A DNA stretch of 64,000 nucleotides from Ereboglobus luteus (GCF_003096195.1 NZ_CP023004.1:1282501-1346500); one strand, 5' to 3'. Shown: positions 22,567-35,365, counted from the first letter of the stretch. The notes: generated by a model not told the origin, from the letters alone. A program made the numbers and translations.

Positions 22567-23697
22567 TCAGTCCTCGTCGTCCGCGCCGCCGCGGGTGGCG
22601 CTGGGGCCGGTGTATTCCTTGCCGGTGAGGCGGGCAAACTTCTCCTCGAAATCAACCCGTTGGAGCGCGGTGATGATTTCGTCGATGTCTCCCTCCATGA
22701 CTTGCGGGAGGCTGTAAAGCGTGAGGCCGATGCGGTGGTCGGTGAGGCGGTTTTGCGGAAAATTGTAGGTGCGGATGCGTTCGCTGCGCCCGCCGGTGCC
22801 GATCTGGCTGCGGCGGTGCTCGGCATATTTTTCACGCTCCTCGTCCTCCTTGAGCTTGAGGAGGCGCGAACGGAGGACGGTCATGGCGCGCGCCTTGTTT
22901 TTGAGCTGCGAGCGTTCGTCGGCGCATTGCACAATGAGTCCGGTGGGCTTGTGCAGGATTTGCACGGCGGAGTCGGTTGTGTTGACACCCTGCCCGCCGG
23001 GACCGCTAGCGCGGCTGACGGTGATTTCGAGCTCCTGCGGGTCGATGTGGATGTCGACCTCCTCGGCCTCGGGAAGGACTGCGACGGTGACGGTGGAGGT
23101 GTGGATGCGGCCGTTGGCCTCGGTGACGGGGATGCGTTGCACGCGATGCACACCGCTTTCAAACTTGAGCTGCCGGTAAACATCCTGGCCGGTGATGAGG
23201 AAAATGACTTCCTTGTAGCCGCCGCGCTCGGTGCCGCTGCTGCTCATGGGCTGGACTCTCCAACCGCGGTTTTCGGCATAGCGGGTATACATCCGGAAGA
23301 GATCGCCGGCGAAAAGGCTGGCCTCGTCTCCGCCGGTGCCGGCGCGGATTTCCATGACGGTGTTGCGCGAATCGCTGGGGTCGGGCGGAATCATGGACTC
23401 AAGGACGGTTTCGCGAAGCTGTGTGCGTTTGCGCTCAAGCTCGGGGAGTTCGGCGGCGGCGAGTTCCTTGAGGTCGGGATCGGCGGCGGGGTCCTTGACG
23501 AGAGTTTGGGCCTCGGTGATTTCAAGCCCGGTTTTTTCGAAGGCGATGTGGTCGTCGATGAGGGCTTTCAGCTTTTGCTGTTCGCGGGAAACATCGGCGG
23601 CCTTGCGGGGATTTTGATAAAAATCGGGCGCGGACATCTGCGCATCGAGTTCATCGAGGCGGAGTTTGAAGGGAGCGATGTCGGGAAGCTGTTCCAT
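22567..23697 (-). CDS. prfA: Peptide chain release factor 1
   Basis: RF1 terminates translation at UAA and UAG. The protein has the RF1 tripeptide region ([14 protein letters not shown]-x-T discriminator) and the catalytic GGQ ([16 protein letters not shown]), with the long N-terminal helical domain and a normal length of about 376 residues. ATG 23697 is taken as start ([11 protein letters not shown]); the open frame continues 27 codons upstream without RF1-like sequence. Both RFs are in the window but in separate places. The methylase gene prmC is not adjacent. It converges with the RACE gene. Confidence 0.96.
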   Translation of the reverse strand: MEQLPDIAPFKLRLDELDAQMSAPDFYQNPRKAADVSREQQKLKALIDDHIAFEKTGLEITEAQTLVKDPAADPDLKELAAAELPELERKRTQLRETVLESMIPPDPSDSRNTVMEIRAGTGGDEASLFAGDLFRMYTRYAENRGWRVQPMSSSGTERGGYKEVIFLITGQDVYRQLKFESGVHRVQRIPVTEANGRIHTSTVTVAVLPEAEEVDIHIDPQELEITVSRASGPGGQGVNTTDSAVQILHKPTGLIVQCADERSQLKNKARAMTVLRSRLLKLKEDEEREKYAEHRRSQIGTGGRSERIRTYNFPQNRLTDHRIGLTLYSLPQVMEGDIDEIITALQRVDFEEKFARLTGKEYTGPSATRGGADDED

Positions 23698-23896
23698 GCC
23701 GAAAATACCGCACGAAACAGAAACTCCCGCGCAGTGCCAAGTCTGCAATGATCGCGGCCGGCGGGATTTGGCCCTCATCAGTTGTCGCGTCTTAATTTCG
23801 CGATTAGTTCTTCACTCCATTTCAATTTGCAGGCACGTTTTTGGCCCGTCACCATAATTGCAAAACAGCCCGGCGTCTCACACAACCCGCTTGCCG

Positions 23897-25182
23897 ATGT
23901 CCGCACCGCTCACAAATCCTCTCAAGTCCGCGCGTTTCCCGTTTCACCTCATGACCAAGCCCGTCGGCTCGGTCTGCAATCTCGATTGCACGTATTGTTT
24001 CTATCTCGAAAAGGCGCGCCTCTACGAAGGCCAGGGCGGGCATCGCATGAAACGCGAAGTCCTCGCCACCTACATCCGCAGCTACATCGCCGCGCAACCG
24101 GGTCGCGAGGTCAGCTTCGCCTGGCAGGGCGGCGAGCCCACGCTTTGCGGTGTCGATTTTTTTCGCGAGGCAATGGAGCTGCAGCAACGCTACGGCGCCG
24201 GCCGCAACATCACCAACGCCTTCCAGACCAACGGCACGCTGCTCGACGACGAATGGGGCGAGTTTCTCGCCAAGCACAATTTCCTCGTCGGCATCAGCAT
24301 CGACGGTCCGCGCCGCGTGCACGACGGCTACCGCGTGGACAAGGGCCAGAATCCCACGTTCGACCGCGTGATGAACGGCATCGACGTCCTCAAGCGTCAC
24401 AAGGTCGAGTTTAACACCCTCACCACCGTCCATCGCAAAAACTCGCATCTTCCTCTCGATGTTTACCGTTTCCTGCGCGAAATCGGCTCCGGCTACATCC
24501 AGTTCATCCCCATCGTTGAGCGCGCCGCCGAGGCCACCGCCGCCGCCGCGTCCGGCCTTTGGCTCGCCCCGCCCCCAACCACCCCGACGCCGACGAGCTC
24601 GACTCGGTCGTCACCCAATGGAGCGTGCGCCCCTCCGATTACGGCAATTTTCTCTGCACTGTTTTTGACGAATGGATCAAAACCGATGTCGGCCGCATCT
24701 TCGTGCAACAATTCGACTGCGCCCTTGCCAACTGGGCCGGCGAACCCGCCGGTGTCTGCGTGTTTTCGGAAAAATGCGGACGCGCCCTCGCCATTGAGCA
24801 CAACGGCGACGTTTACACCTGCGACCATTACGTTTATCCGCACTACAAGCTCGGCAATGTGATGACCGACGCGCTCGCCGACATGGTCGACTCGCCCATG
24901 CAAACCGCCTTCGGAGATTCAAAGGCCGACTCGCTCCCGCGCTACTGCCGGAAGTGCCCCGTGCATTTCGCCTGCCACGGCGAATGCCCCAAGCACCGCT
25001 TTCTCACCACGCCCGATGGCGAGGACGGCCTCGCGTATTTGTGCGGTGGATACAAAAAATTCTACGCGCATATCGACTCGCCCATGCGAACCATGACCGC
25101 GCTTTTGCGACAAGGGCGCGCGCCCGCCGAAATCATGCAAATCCCCCGCGCCCAATGGATGCGCGGACCAAAACTGCGATAA
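23897..25182 (+). pseudogene. Anaerobic sulfatase-maturating enzyme, disrupted by a one-base frameshift
   Basis: anSME is a radical SAM protein that oxidises a Ser/Cys of sulfatases to formylglycine. The first part (from ATG 23897) has the radical SAM cluster CNLDCTYC, WQGGEPTL and GISIDGP. Near 24572-24576 the frame breaks: the remaining half, with the SPASM cluster cysteines (CGRALAIEHNGDVYTCDHY and CRKCPVHFACHGECPKHRF), lies in another frame up to 25182. One extra C in the C5 run at 24572-24576 would restore a single protein of about 428 residues. Either a sequencing error or a recent true mutation. No sulfatase gene is in this window. Confidence 0.85.
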
Positions 25183-25278
25183 ATGTTCTTTCGGGTGAAA
25201 ATCCGGAATTTGATATAAATTGCAGCGTCAGATTGAGTTAACTCACACAACATCAGTGTAAATCGAATTAAGCTGAAG

Positions 25279-25304
25279 TATGTTGATACAATAAAATCAA
25301 CATA
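25279..25304. promoter_or_regulatory. A+T-rich inverted repeat upstream of split metH
   Basis: Perfect 9-bp arms (25279-25287 and 25296-25304) with an 8-base spacer, about 90 bases before the metH start in an A+T-rich intergenic stretch of about 210 bases. It is a candidate operator or leader hairpin. No known methionine or cobalamin riboswitch consensus was recognised. Confidence 0.4.
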
Positions 25305-25392
25305 TTTTGATTCAATGATATGTTCATTGCAATTATCCCAACTTTGCCTTTTTGTAAGCGGTTTCACTTTCCTCGCAACAGACACCATCCAC

Positions 25393-26519
25393 ATGCCAGC
25401 CGCCGTAGCCAAACCCATCAAAGAATCGCGCTCGTTCGCCGGGCTGCGCGAGCTGTTTGCCGCGCGCATCGCAGTGCTCGACGGCGCGATGGGTTCGATG
25501 GTGCAAACGCACAAACTCACCGAGGCTGATTTCCGCGGCGGCGAGGGAGGCCGGCTCGCGAGCCACCCGCACGACTTGCGCGGAAACAACGACCTGCTCT
25601 GCCTCACGCGCCCCGACCTCATCGAAAAAATCCACGCCGACTACTTCGCGGCGGGCGCGGATTTGGTCGAGACAAACACCTTTAACGCCACCTCGATCTC
25701 GCAGGCCGATTATCACACCGAAAGCCTCGTCGCCGAAATCAACACCGCCGCCGCCGCAATCGCCCGCCGCGCCGCGCGCGCGGCCGAGGCCGCGTCACGC
25801 GAAAAAGGCGAGTCGCGCCGCCGCTTTGTCGTCGGAGCCATCGGTCCGCTTAACCGCACGCTCTCGATGTCGCCCGACGTGAACCGCCCCGAATACCGCG
25901 CCGTCACCTGGGCGCAAGTCGTCGACGCCTACGCCGGGCAGATTCGCGCGCTCATCTCCCCCGCACCCGACACCGACGGCGAGCCCGGCGTGGACGCGCT
26001 TCTCATCGAAACCATTTTCGACACGCTCAACGCCAAGGCCGCGCTCTTCGCAGCCGAAAGCGTTTTCGCGGAAACCGGCGTGCGCGTTCCCGTCATGGTC
26101 AGCGTCACAATCACCGACGCCTCCGGCCGCACACTTTCCGGCCAGACGGTCGAAGCCTTCTACAACAGTATCCGCCACGCGCGTCCCTTCAGCGTCGGCA
26201 TCAACTGCGCGCTCGGCGGCGCCGCGATGCGCCCCCACGTCGAGGAACTCGCGCGCATCGCCGAGTGCCCCGTGACGTGCCACCCAAACGCCGGCCTGCC
26301 AAACGCCTTCGGCGGCTACGACGAAACCCCCGCCGACATGGCGCGCATACTCGGCGAGTTCGCTCGCAACGGACTCGTCAACATGGTTGGTGGCTGCTGC
26401 GGCTCCACACCCGCGCACATCCGCGCCATCGCCGGCGCCGTGAGCAAACTCAAGCCGCGCGCCATCCCAACCCGCCACCACGACCTTCGCCTCAGCGGAC
26501 TGGAACCGCTCAACATACA

Positions 26520-26523
<4 letters not shown>
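25393..26523 (+). CDS. metH: Methionine synthase, homocysteine-binding half (split MetH, part 1)
   Basis: About 376 residues equal to the first domain of cobalamin-dependent methionine synthase, which binds zinc and homocysteine. Visible motifs are [11 protein letters not shown] at the start, the first zinc Cys in [10 protein letters not shown] and the Cys pair in [11 protein letters not shown]. The end matches the domain boundary exactly ([11 protein letters not shown]) and is followed by a stop at 26521-26523. ATG 25393 is chosen; upstream codons of the open frame look like leader. The next gene starts inside this stop (ATGA overlap), so the two halves should be made together. Standing alone this half resembles a betaine-type homocysteine methyltransferase, but context says MetH. 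Confidence 0.93.
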
Positions 26524-29303
<2,780 letters not shown>

Positions 29304-29410
29304 TTCCATTGGCACCCGGGCCGATTTACATCGGTTTTAAACCGGCCTACGCCGCCAAATTCAAAAACCTGGTTGCACACTTCACGTAATCGGGCGATAG
29401 TGAGGGCACT

Positions 29411-29740
29411 ATGATCGACGTAATCAAACGCACCATGCTCGCCGGTGTCGGCGCAGCCGTCATCACCAAGGAAAAAGCCGAGGCCGCCTTCGCCGAGTGG
29501 GTAAAGAAAGGCAAGATCTCCGCCGACGAAGCCAAGGCCATGGCCTCCAAGCTCGCCGACGACGGCAAAGCCGAATACGAACGCAGCTCCGCCGAAGTCA
29601 AACAAACCGTGCGCGAACTGCTGGACAAGGCCGGTGTCGGCCAGAAGGACCGCATCGACGCACTCGAGAAACGCCTTCTCGCGCTCGAGATCGAAGTCGC
29701 CAACCTCGCCACACACAAGGACGCGCCTCCGCAGGCGTGA
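29411..29740 (+). CDS. Phasin-like small helical protein
   Basis: 109 residues, almost fully helical and charged, with heptad-like patterning (MIDVIKRTMLAGVGAAVITKEKAEAAF, then a C-terminal coiled coil RIDALEKRLLALEIEVANL). It resembles the small phasin-family proteins annotated as polyhydroxyalkanoate granule-associated. Such genes are commonly seen next to AarF/UbiB-type kinases, as here: the kinase starts 72 bases downstream. No PHA synthase is in the window, so a role in membrane or lipid association is as likely as granule binding. Confidence 0.75.
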   Translation: MIDVIKRTMLAGVGAAVITKEKAEAAFAEWVKKGKISADEAKAMASKLADDGKAEYERSSAEVKQTVRELLDKAGVGQKDRIDALEKRLLALEIEVANLATHKDAPPQA

Positions 29741-29771
29741 TTGTGCCCGCACCACAAATCATCAGGCTGAC

Positions 29772-29803
29772 CGGCCCGATCTGATCGATCAGGCCGATTT
29801 TTT
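29772..29803 (+). terminator. Putative terminator or attenuator between phasin-like gene and UbiB
   Basis: A 5-bp GC stem (29772-29776 with 29792-29796) encloses a perfect 12-base palindrome, and A plus T6 follow. It ends 10 bases before the kinase start, so it may only partly terminate or may attenuate. Confidence 0.5.
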
Positions 29804-29812
29804 CATCCCTCC

Positions 29813-31477
29813 ATGAAACCCTTCGGCTGGCTCACCAACGCCGCTCGGATGCGCGAAATCATTGCCGTTCTCTGGCGCAATGGTTTCGACGGCTTTCTGC
29901 AAAAAATCCGGCCGCCGTCGGGGCTGCTCCGCCGCCTCACGCCGAAGCCCCGCTCGCGTCACAGCCTTTGGGAACGCATCCGCATCACGCTCGAGGAGCT
30001 CGGCCCGACCTTTGTTAAATTCGGCCAAATCCTCAGCATGCGGCCCGATGCGTTTCCCGAGCCGCTGATTGTCGAGCTGCAAAAACTCCAGGCCAGCGTA
30101 ACACCGCAGCCCTTTTCGGAAATGGAACCCGTGCTTCGCACCGGACTCAACGGCGAGGAGCTTGAGGCTGTTTTTTCCGACTTTGACCGCACTCCCGTCG
30201 CCGCGGCCTCCGTCGCGCAAGTTTACCACGCCACGCTCCGCCAAAACGGCCAGCGCGTCGCCGTCAAAATCCAGCGTCCCGGAGTTCAGAAAAAAATCGG
30301 CGCCGACTTTGAAATCCTGCGCTGGTTCGCGCACCAGGCGCACCAGCGCATTGAGGCGCTGCAAGCTTACAACCTGCCCGAGATTGTTGACGAACTGGGA
30401 CGCGGCCTTGAGGAGGAGCTCGATTTCCGTGTCGAGGCGCACAACGTCTCCTATTTTCTAGAACGCAACAAAGACAGCGAGCACGTCACCGCTCCGCGCG
30501 CTTATATTGCGTATTCAAGCGCCACGGTTCTCGTCATGGATTTTGCCGAAGGCACCAAAATCCGCGACATCGAACCCGGTTCGCCCCTCGCAAAGGCCGC
30601 CGCCAGCAACGGCGCGTCATCCCTTTTCCATCAAATTCTCGTCGACGGTTTTTTCCACGCCGACCCGCACGCGGGCAATGTCCTTGTGCAGCCGGGCGGT
30701 CGCATCTGTTTTCTCGACTGGGGGCTCGTCGGGCAGCTCACGCGCCAGATGCGCTACACGCTCGTCGATCTCTTCGAGGCGTTCCTGAGCGGCGACTCCG
30801 CGCAAGTCGTGCGCGTGGCGATGGACCTTGAGCGAAGCAGTTCCATTTATCCCAACACCCGCCGCATGGAGCGCGAAATCCTCTACGCCCTCCGCGAGAC
30901 GTTTGATCCCGCGACCGGCAAGGGTGAAATCGGACGCGCCATGCTGCGCCTCCTCCATATCTTTGGTGAAAACGGAATCGAGATCGCGCAGGATTACGCG
31001 CTCGTGGCGAAGGCCGTTTACACAATCGAGGAAACCGGCACGCGGCTCGACCCGGAGTTTTCGCTTAGCGCAAGCTTCATGCCCGCGGTGAAAAAACTCA
31101 TCGCCCAGCGGCGCAACCCCAAGGCATTGCTGCAAAACTTCCGGCGCACCTTTGCCAGCGGATTCAGCCGCATTCAGGAACTGCCCGCCGAAATGCACCG
31201 CGTGTTGCGCCTCCTCGAATCGGGCCGCACCACGATTAATTTTCAACATCGCGGCCTCGAGGACATGGACGACGTGCTCAATTCCGCGAGCAACAAACTC
31301 ACCATCGGCTTGATCATCGCCGCAATGATCATCGGCTCCTCAATCATCATCGCGACAAAAATACCGCCGCTGGTCGGTGAAAACATGTCGTTGCTCGGCC
31401 TCGTCGGCTACCTGCTCTCAGCCATGCTCGGGCTCTGGATCGTTTATAATATTTTGCGGCACGGGCCGCATAAATAG
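29813..31477 (+). CDS. ABC1/AarF/UbiB family atypical kinase
   Basis: 554 residues. The family KxGQ motif is in FVKFGQILSMRPDAFP, followed by the AAASVAQVYHA loop (replacing the usual P-loop), the Lys in VAVKIQRPG, EELDFRVEAHN and the catalytic FFHADPHAGN with a DWG metal motif (ICFLDWGLVG). Two C-terminal transmembrane helices anchor it in the membrane (GLIIAAMIIGSSIIIA and LLGLVGYLLSAMLGLW). UbiB-type proteins are ATPases needed for isoprenoid quinone (ubiquinone) synthesis; in an anaerobe a menaquinone-related or lipid role is possible. Follows the phasin-like gene. Confidence 0.92.
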   Translation: MKPFGWLTNAARMREIIAVLWRNGFDGFLQKIRPPSGLLRRLTPKPRSRHSLWERIRITLEELGPTFVKFGQILSMRPDAFPEPLIVELQKLQASVTPQPFSEMEPVLRTGLNGEELEAVFSDFDRTPVAAASVAQVYHATLRQNGQRVAVKIQRPGVQKKIGADFEILRWFAHQAHQRIEALQAYNLPEIVDELGRGLEEELDFRVEAHNVSYFLERNKDSEHVTAPRAYIAYSSATVLVMDFAEGTKIRDIEPGSPLAKAAASNGASSLFHQILVDGFFHADPHAGNVLVQPGGRICFLDWGLVGQLTRQMRYTLVDLFEAFLSGDSAQVVRVAMDLERSSSIYPNTRRMEREILYALRETFDPATGKGEIGRAMLRLLHIFGENGIEIAQDYALVAKAVYTIEETGTRLDPEFSLSASFMPAVKKLIAQRRNPKALLQNFRRTFASGFSRIQELPAEMHRVLRLLESGRTTINFQHRGLEDMDDVLNSASNKLTIGLIIAAMIIGSSIIIATKIPPLVGENMSLLGLVGYLLSAMLGLWIVYNILRHGPHK

Positions 31478-31569
31478 CGGGGTGATCGGCGTCGCGCGCG
31501 AATCAAACGCGCGCAACAAAACCGCGACGGTGTTGACATGCCGTTTTGCCGCGGAAAACTGCGCGAATC

Positions 31570-32151
31570 ATGTCTTCCACGATTGAATCTGTTCCGCTCC
31601 CCGAATCAATTCGCCTCATCAATCACGGCCCGACTGTGATGGTCACCGCCGCCCACGGCGGGCGCGGCAATGTGATGACCGCCGCATGGACGCTGCCGCT
31701 CGATTTTGACCCGCCGAAAGTCCTGGCGATCATCGGCGCGAACAGTTTCACGCGGGAATTGATTAACGCCTCGGGTGAGTTTGCGCTCAACGTCCCGCCG
31801 CAAGCGCTCGTGAAAGCGGCGCTTGGAGTCGGCTCCGAGAGCGGACGCGACGTGCCTGACAAATTTGCGCGCCACGGGCTCAAGACATTTGCCGCGCAAA
31901 AAATAGCCGCGCCACTGGTCGAGGGCTGCGTGGCCTGGCTCGAATGCCGCGTGATCCGCGACGCAAACACCGCGCAAAACGAGAAAGACTACGATCTTCT
32001 CTTCGCGGAAGTGGTGGGCGCGCAAGCCGACACGCGTGTTTTCTCGCAAGGCCACTGGCATTTCGAAACCGCGCCCGACGAATTGCGCACGATTCACCAT
32101 GCCGGCAGCAGCCAGTTCTACGCGATCGGCGAGGCGGTGAAAACAGCGTAA
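31570..32151 (+). CDS. Flavin reductase family protein (FMN-binding split barrel)
   Basis: 193 residues with the split-barrel flavin reductase layout: GPTVMVTAAHGGRGNVMTAAWTLPLDFDPPKVLAII, then SFTRELINASGEFALNVP, and a late HHAGSSQFYAIGE. These proteins bind FMN and reduce it or act as small ferric or flavin reductases. ATG 31570 is the start; the frame is open eight codons further up. It is a single gene on the plus strand, converging with rhaT. Confidence 0.87.
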   Translation: MSSTIESVPLPESIRLINHGPTVMVTAAHGGRGNVMTAAWTLPLDFDPPKVLAIIGANSFTRELINASGEFALNVPPQALVKAALGVGSESGRDVPDKFARHGLKTFAAQKIAAPLVEGCVAWLECRVIRDANTAQNEKDYDLLFAEVVGAQADTRVFSQGHWHFETAPDELRTIHHAGSSQFYAIGEAVKTA

Positions 32152-32175
32152 CGCTTTTGCGGGCGAACTTTAAAC

Positions 32176-32202
32176 CTCGGCGCTCTCGTCGAGCGCGCCG
32201 AG
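32176..32202. terminator. GC hairpin between flavin reductase and rhaT
   Basis: Left arm 32176-32185 pairs with 32191-32202, with a two-base bulge and 5-base loop. It lies between two converging genes; only a short T-rich stretch follows. Confidence 0.45.
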
Positions 32203-32227
32203 ATTTGTCGAACGGCGCTGCCGTTCA

Positions 32228-33403
32228 TCATGTGTCAAGCCAGGTGCCGAGACCGATGACAACCGTGGAAATAATCAGCGTCGCGATGCCGGCCGTGATC
32301 AAGCGGCGGGCCTTGGCGCTCACGCCGCTCCACTCCTTGAAATACACGCCCCAGAGCGTGCTGAAAATGATGATGCTCGCCATGTGGAGCGTCCAGCTCG
32401 CGAAACCATATTCGCCCATCTGCGACTCACCCATGTTGTAGAAGAAGAACTGGAAATACCAAGTGGCGCCGGCGAGGGCGGAAAAAAAGAAGTTGCTCGC
32501 GCGCGGGATGCGAAGCGCGTCAGCGGAGGGCGCGCGGCCGGCGGCGGGTTGCGCGAGGTTTTGCGGGGCGAGGTTGGCGTGCCCGCTGCGCAGGTGGCTG
32601 GCGAGATATTGGTAACCGGTCTTGTTTTTGATGTTGAGATACACGCACCAGATAAAGTTGGTCGTGAACCCGCCGAGGAGAATAACGACGAGGCGCGGAA
32701 TGCCGGCCCAGAGCTTGTCCGTCCCGCCGGCCTCGATTGCTTGCGCGATGGGATTTCCCGCCGTGATGGCAAAGGCCATGCCCGCGCTCATGACACCGGA
32801 GAAGGTCGCGACGAGAATGCCCTTCTTGAAATCAAATTCCGCGATCGCCTTTTTCTTTTCCGCCTCGGGCATCTCGCGCTCCTTGGTGAGCCCGGCTTTC
32901 GCGGCAATAAAAATGCCAAGCACGGTCACCGCGATTCCGACCATGGTGACGATGCCGCCTCGGGTCTGGACGATGTCAACAAGGCTCTTGGGAACCGCGG
33001 GGCCGAGATCGACAAAAATCTTGAGCAACGGCGGCAGCAGCGTGCCGAAAACCGTGCAATATCCAAGCGCCACACCCATGCCGAGCGACATGCCCAGGTA
33101 ACGCATCGTCAGCCCGAACGTGAGCCCGCCGCAGCCCCACATCATGCCAAAAACATATGGCCACACGAACGGCGCGATGCCCTCGTTTTGCCAGATCTCT
33201 CGGAGAATGCCGAAGGCGTTGTGATCCTTCGTAATCAGCCACGCAAAAAACGCGGGACAGACAATCCACGAGAAAACGCCGCCAACCAACCAGTAAACCT
33301 CCCACGCCCACTTTTTAACCCCCTTGTAAGGGACATAAAAGCTGCCTGATGCCAGGCCGCCTAGCCAATGGAAAACAACGCCGAGAATAGGATTGGAGTG
33401 CAT
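32228..33403 (-). CDS. rhaT: L-rhamnose/proton symporter (RhaT family)
   Basis: 391 residues with about ten membrane segments, matching RhaT. Family traits are the N-terminal NPILGVVFHWLGGLASGSFYVPYKGVKKW, YWLVGGVFSWIVCP, and the late NFFFSALAGATWYFQFFFYNMGESQMG. RhaT imports L-rhamnose with H+, and related members may carry other deoxysugars. A cytoplasmic loop of about 35 residues before the segment NFFFSAL is rich in Ala and Pro. No rhamnose catabolic genes sit nearby, so substrate and regulation are open. Divergent from the Na+/H+ antiporter. Confidence 0.9.
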   Translation of the reverse strand: MHSNPILGVVFHWLGGLASGSFYVPYKGVKKWAWEVYWLVGGVFSWIVCPAFFAWLITKDHNAFGILREIWQNEGIAPFVWPYVFGMMWGCGGLTFGLTMRYLGMSLGMGVALGYCTVFGTLLPPLLKIFVDLGPAVPKSLVDIVQTRGGIVTMVGIAVTVLGIFIAAKAGLTKEREMPEAEKKKAIAEFDFKKGILVATFSGVMSAGMAFAITAGNPIAQAIEAGGTDKLWAGIPRLVVILLGGFTTNFIWCVYLNIKNKTGYQYLASHLRSGHANLAPQNLAQPAAGRAPSADALRIPRASNFFFSALAGATWYFQFFFYNMGESQMGEYGFASWTLHMASIIIFSTLWGVYFKEWSGVSAKARRLITAGIATLIISTVVIGLGTWLDT

Positions 33404-33638
33404 GGGTTTTTATGAGCTGAAAATGACCGGATGAAACGCGCCGGACACGACGATCCCCAGCGTCGCGCGGCAACCTTCGCAAGCCGGTGGGATTTGTCGG
33501 GATGGCATAAACGGGGAAATGAATGGTTAAAAAAGCGAAGCACACATTGCGAGTCTTCACACTGTGTGCAGACCGCATCTGAAGCAAAATAGCCCCGCCT
33601 GTAAACAGCTTTGTGAGCCGATCGTTAATCTGGAAGTG

Positions 33639-33668
33639 CGCCGGGCCACAGTCCGGCGTTTTCGGTTT
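33639..33668 (+). terminator. Terminator-like hairpin in the leader of the Na+/H+ antiporter gene
   Basis: A 6-bp GC stem (33639-33644 with 33653-33658) and 8-base loop is followed by TTTTCGG and T7. No plus-strand gene ends upstream, so it is placed as an attenuator in the 5' leader of the antiporter (start 33728). The 33404-33727 interval otherwise shows nothing coding. Confidence 0.6.
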
Positions 33669-33727
33669 TTTTGAATAAAAATACGCCTTCGCTTGCCAGC
33701 GAGTGCCCGTGCTTTTTTAATGCGAGC

Positions 33728-35245
33728 ATGCAGCTTCCCGCAGTATTGGCCTCGCTGGCGTCCAGCGCCCCGGTCGTGGATTTCCCACGGTCGCTTTCCT
33801 CGTATGCGGATTCCGGCGCCGCGGAAAATGTCGGACTGATTGAAGCGCTCGCGGCACGGATACAGGCCGAGCCGTTCAACCTCGTCGCCACAGTCATCTT
33901 TTTGCTCGCGATCATCCACACGTTCCTGACGCCGCGATTCCGGCATTGGGCGCACGAGGTCGAGGAAGCGCACCGCAAAAAACTCGAGGCGTGCAAACAA
34001 CGCCGGGAACACCCCGACACCTTCGACGGATCGCCCCACAAGGAAACCGATTGCAACCCCGACGAGGTTAGTTTCAAGGGGCAGGTGCTGCACTTCTTCG
34101 GCGAGGTCGAGGCCGTGTTTGGCATCTGGGCCGCCGTGCTTGTTGCCGCGATGACCATTTCGAAGGGATGGGGCACGGTGGTGCATTACCTCGGGAATCA
34201 CGTTAATTTCACCGAGCCTGTTTTTGTCGTCGCCATCATGGCGCTGGCATCCACCCGACCAATCCTGCAACTCGCGGAGCGCTTCCTGCGCATGATCGCC
34301 GCGCTTGGGAAAAACACCGTGGCGGCGTGGTGGATCACCATCCTCGTCATGGCGCCGTTGCTCGGGTCGCTTATCACGGAACCCGCCGCCATGACAATCG
34401 CCGCGCTTCTGCTCGCGCGGCAGTTCTACGCGTTAAAACCGCGGACCGTCTTTGCCTATGCGACGATCGGCCTGCTCTTCGTCAATGTCTCCGTCGGCGG
34501 CACGCTCACAAACTTTGCGGCGCCGCCAATCCTCATGGTCGCCGGGCCGTGGGATTGGAGCATCGCGCACATGTTCACGAATTTCGGCTGGCGCGCGATC
34601 ATCGGCATCGTTGTCGCCACCGGCGTCTATTATGTTGTTTTCAGAAAACAGTTCGCCGCGCTCCAGCGCGCGCGCGACAACACGAGCCAGGCCGCGTCCG
34701 CGCCCAAGGAGGAGCGCGTGCCGCTCTGGATCACCCTTGTGCAAATCGGCTTCATGGCGTGGATGGTCGCCGTCGCCCACTACCCGCCGATGATCGTCGG
34801 CGGCTTCCTGTTCTTCTTGGCGTTCGCCCAGGCGACCGCGCACCACCAGGGAAAGTTCGACCTGAAATCGCCCATGCTCGTCGGCTTTTTTATCGCCGGC
34901 CTCGTCATCCACGGCGGACTGCAAGGCTGGTGGATCGAGCCGGTGATCGCACGCCTCGACGCCGTGCCGCTTTTCTTCAGTGCGATCACACTCGGCGCCT
35001 TCAACGACAACGCCTCCATCACCTACCTCGCCACGCTCGTGCCCGACCTTCAGGACAATTTAAAATACGCCATCGTCGCGGGCGCGGTGACGGGCGGCGG
35101 CCTCACCGTGATCGCCAACGCGCCCAATCCCGCGGGCCAGTCAATCCTCGCGCGCTTTTTCCCCGACGGCGTTTCGCCGCTCGGCCTGTGCCTCGGCGCG
35201 CTCATTCCCACGGCCGTGCTCTCGGCGGCGTTTTTGCTGCTGTGA
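33728..35245 (+). CDS. Putative Na+/H+ antiporter (Na_H_antiport_3 type)
   Basis: About 505 residues, roughly 11-12 membrane segments. The pattern EPFNLVATVIFLLAIIHTFLTPRF, ITEPAAMTIAALLLA, VNVSVGGTLTNFAAPPILMVAGPW and the late LGAFNDNASITYLATLVPD is that of the putative Na+/H+ antiporter family related to the ion-transporter superfamily. ATG 33728 is chosen, giving an N-terminal export-like segment; TTG 33671 is an in-frame alternative that would sit closer to the leader hairpin. It would exchange Na+ (or Li+) for protons across the inner membrane. Confidence 0.85.
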   Translation: MQLPAVLASLASSAPVVDFPRSLSSYADSGAAENVGLIEALAARIQAEPFNLVATVIFLLAIIHTFLTPRFRHWAHEVEEAHRKKLEACKQRREHPDTFDGSPHKETDCNPDEVSFKGQVLHFFGEVEAVFGIWAAVLVAAMTISKGWGTVVHYLGNHVNFTEPVFVVAIMALASTRPILQLAERFLRMIAALGKNTVAAWWITILVMAPLLGSLITEPAAMTIAALLLARQFYALKPRTVFAYATIGLLFVNVSVGGTLTNFAAPPILMVAGPWDWSIAHMFTNFGWRAIIGIVVATGVYYVVFRKQFAALQRARDNTSQAASAPKEERVPLWITLVQIGFMAWMVAVAHYPPMIVGGFLFFLAFAQATAHHQGKFDLKSPMLVGFFIAGLVIHGGLQGWWIEPVIARLDAVPLFFSAITLGAFNDNASITYLATLVPDLQDNLKYAIVAGAVTGGGLTVIANAPNPAGQSILARFFPDGVSPLGLCLGALIPTAVLSAAFLLL

Positions 35246-35365
35246 GTCCGCGCCGCCGTTTTGCCCGCGGGAAAATTCGCCGGAAATTCCACCGCCCCTG
35301 TGGTTGACCGTGTTCCACGCGGCGGCATGCTGGCCGGCTTAAATAAATTCAAAAACTCCGCGCTC

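Noticed and set aside
25183-25392. Possible cobalamin or SAM riboswitch before metH
   Set aside because: A GGTGAAAATCC-like stretch recalls part of the cobalamin box, but the rest of the consensus (GCCACTG and flanking stems) is missing, and no SAM or SAH riboswitch pattern was seen.
26265-26519. Longer start for metH part 2
   Set aside because: The frame stays open upstream but overlaps the homocysteine domain in another frame; the sequence there is Arg/Pro-rich shadow and not MetH-like.
31606-32100. Minus-strand gene opposite the flavin reductase
   Set aside because: Antisense frame without motifs; the plus-strand flavin reductase is clearly conserved.
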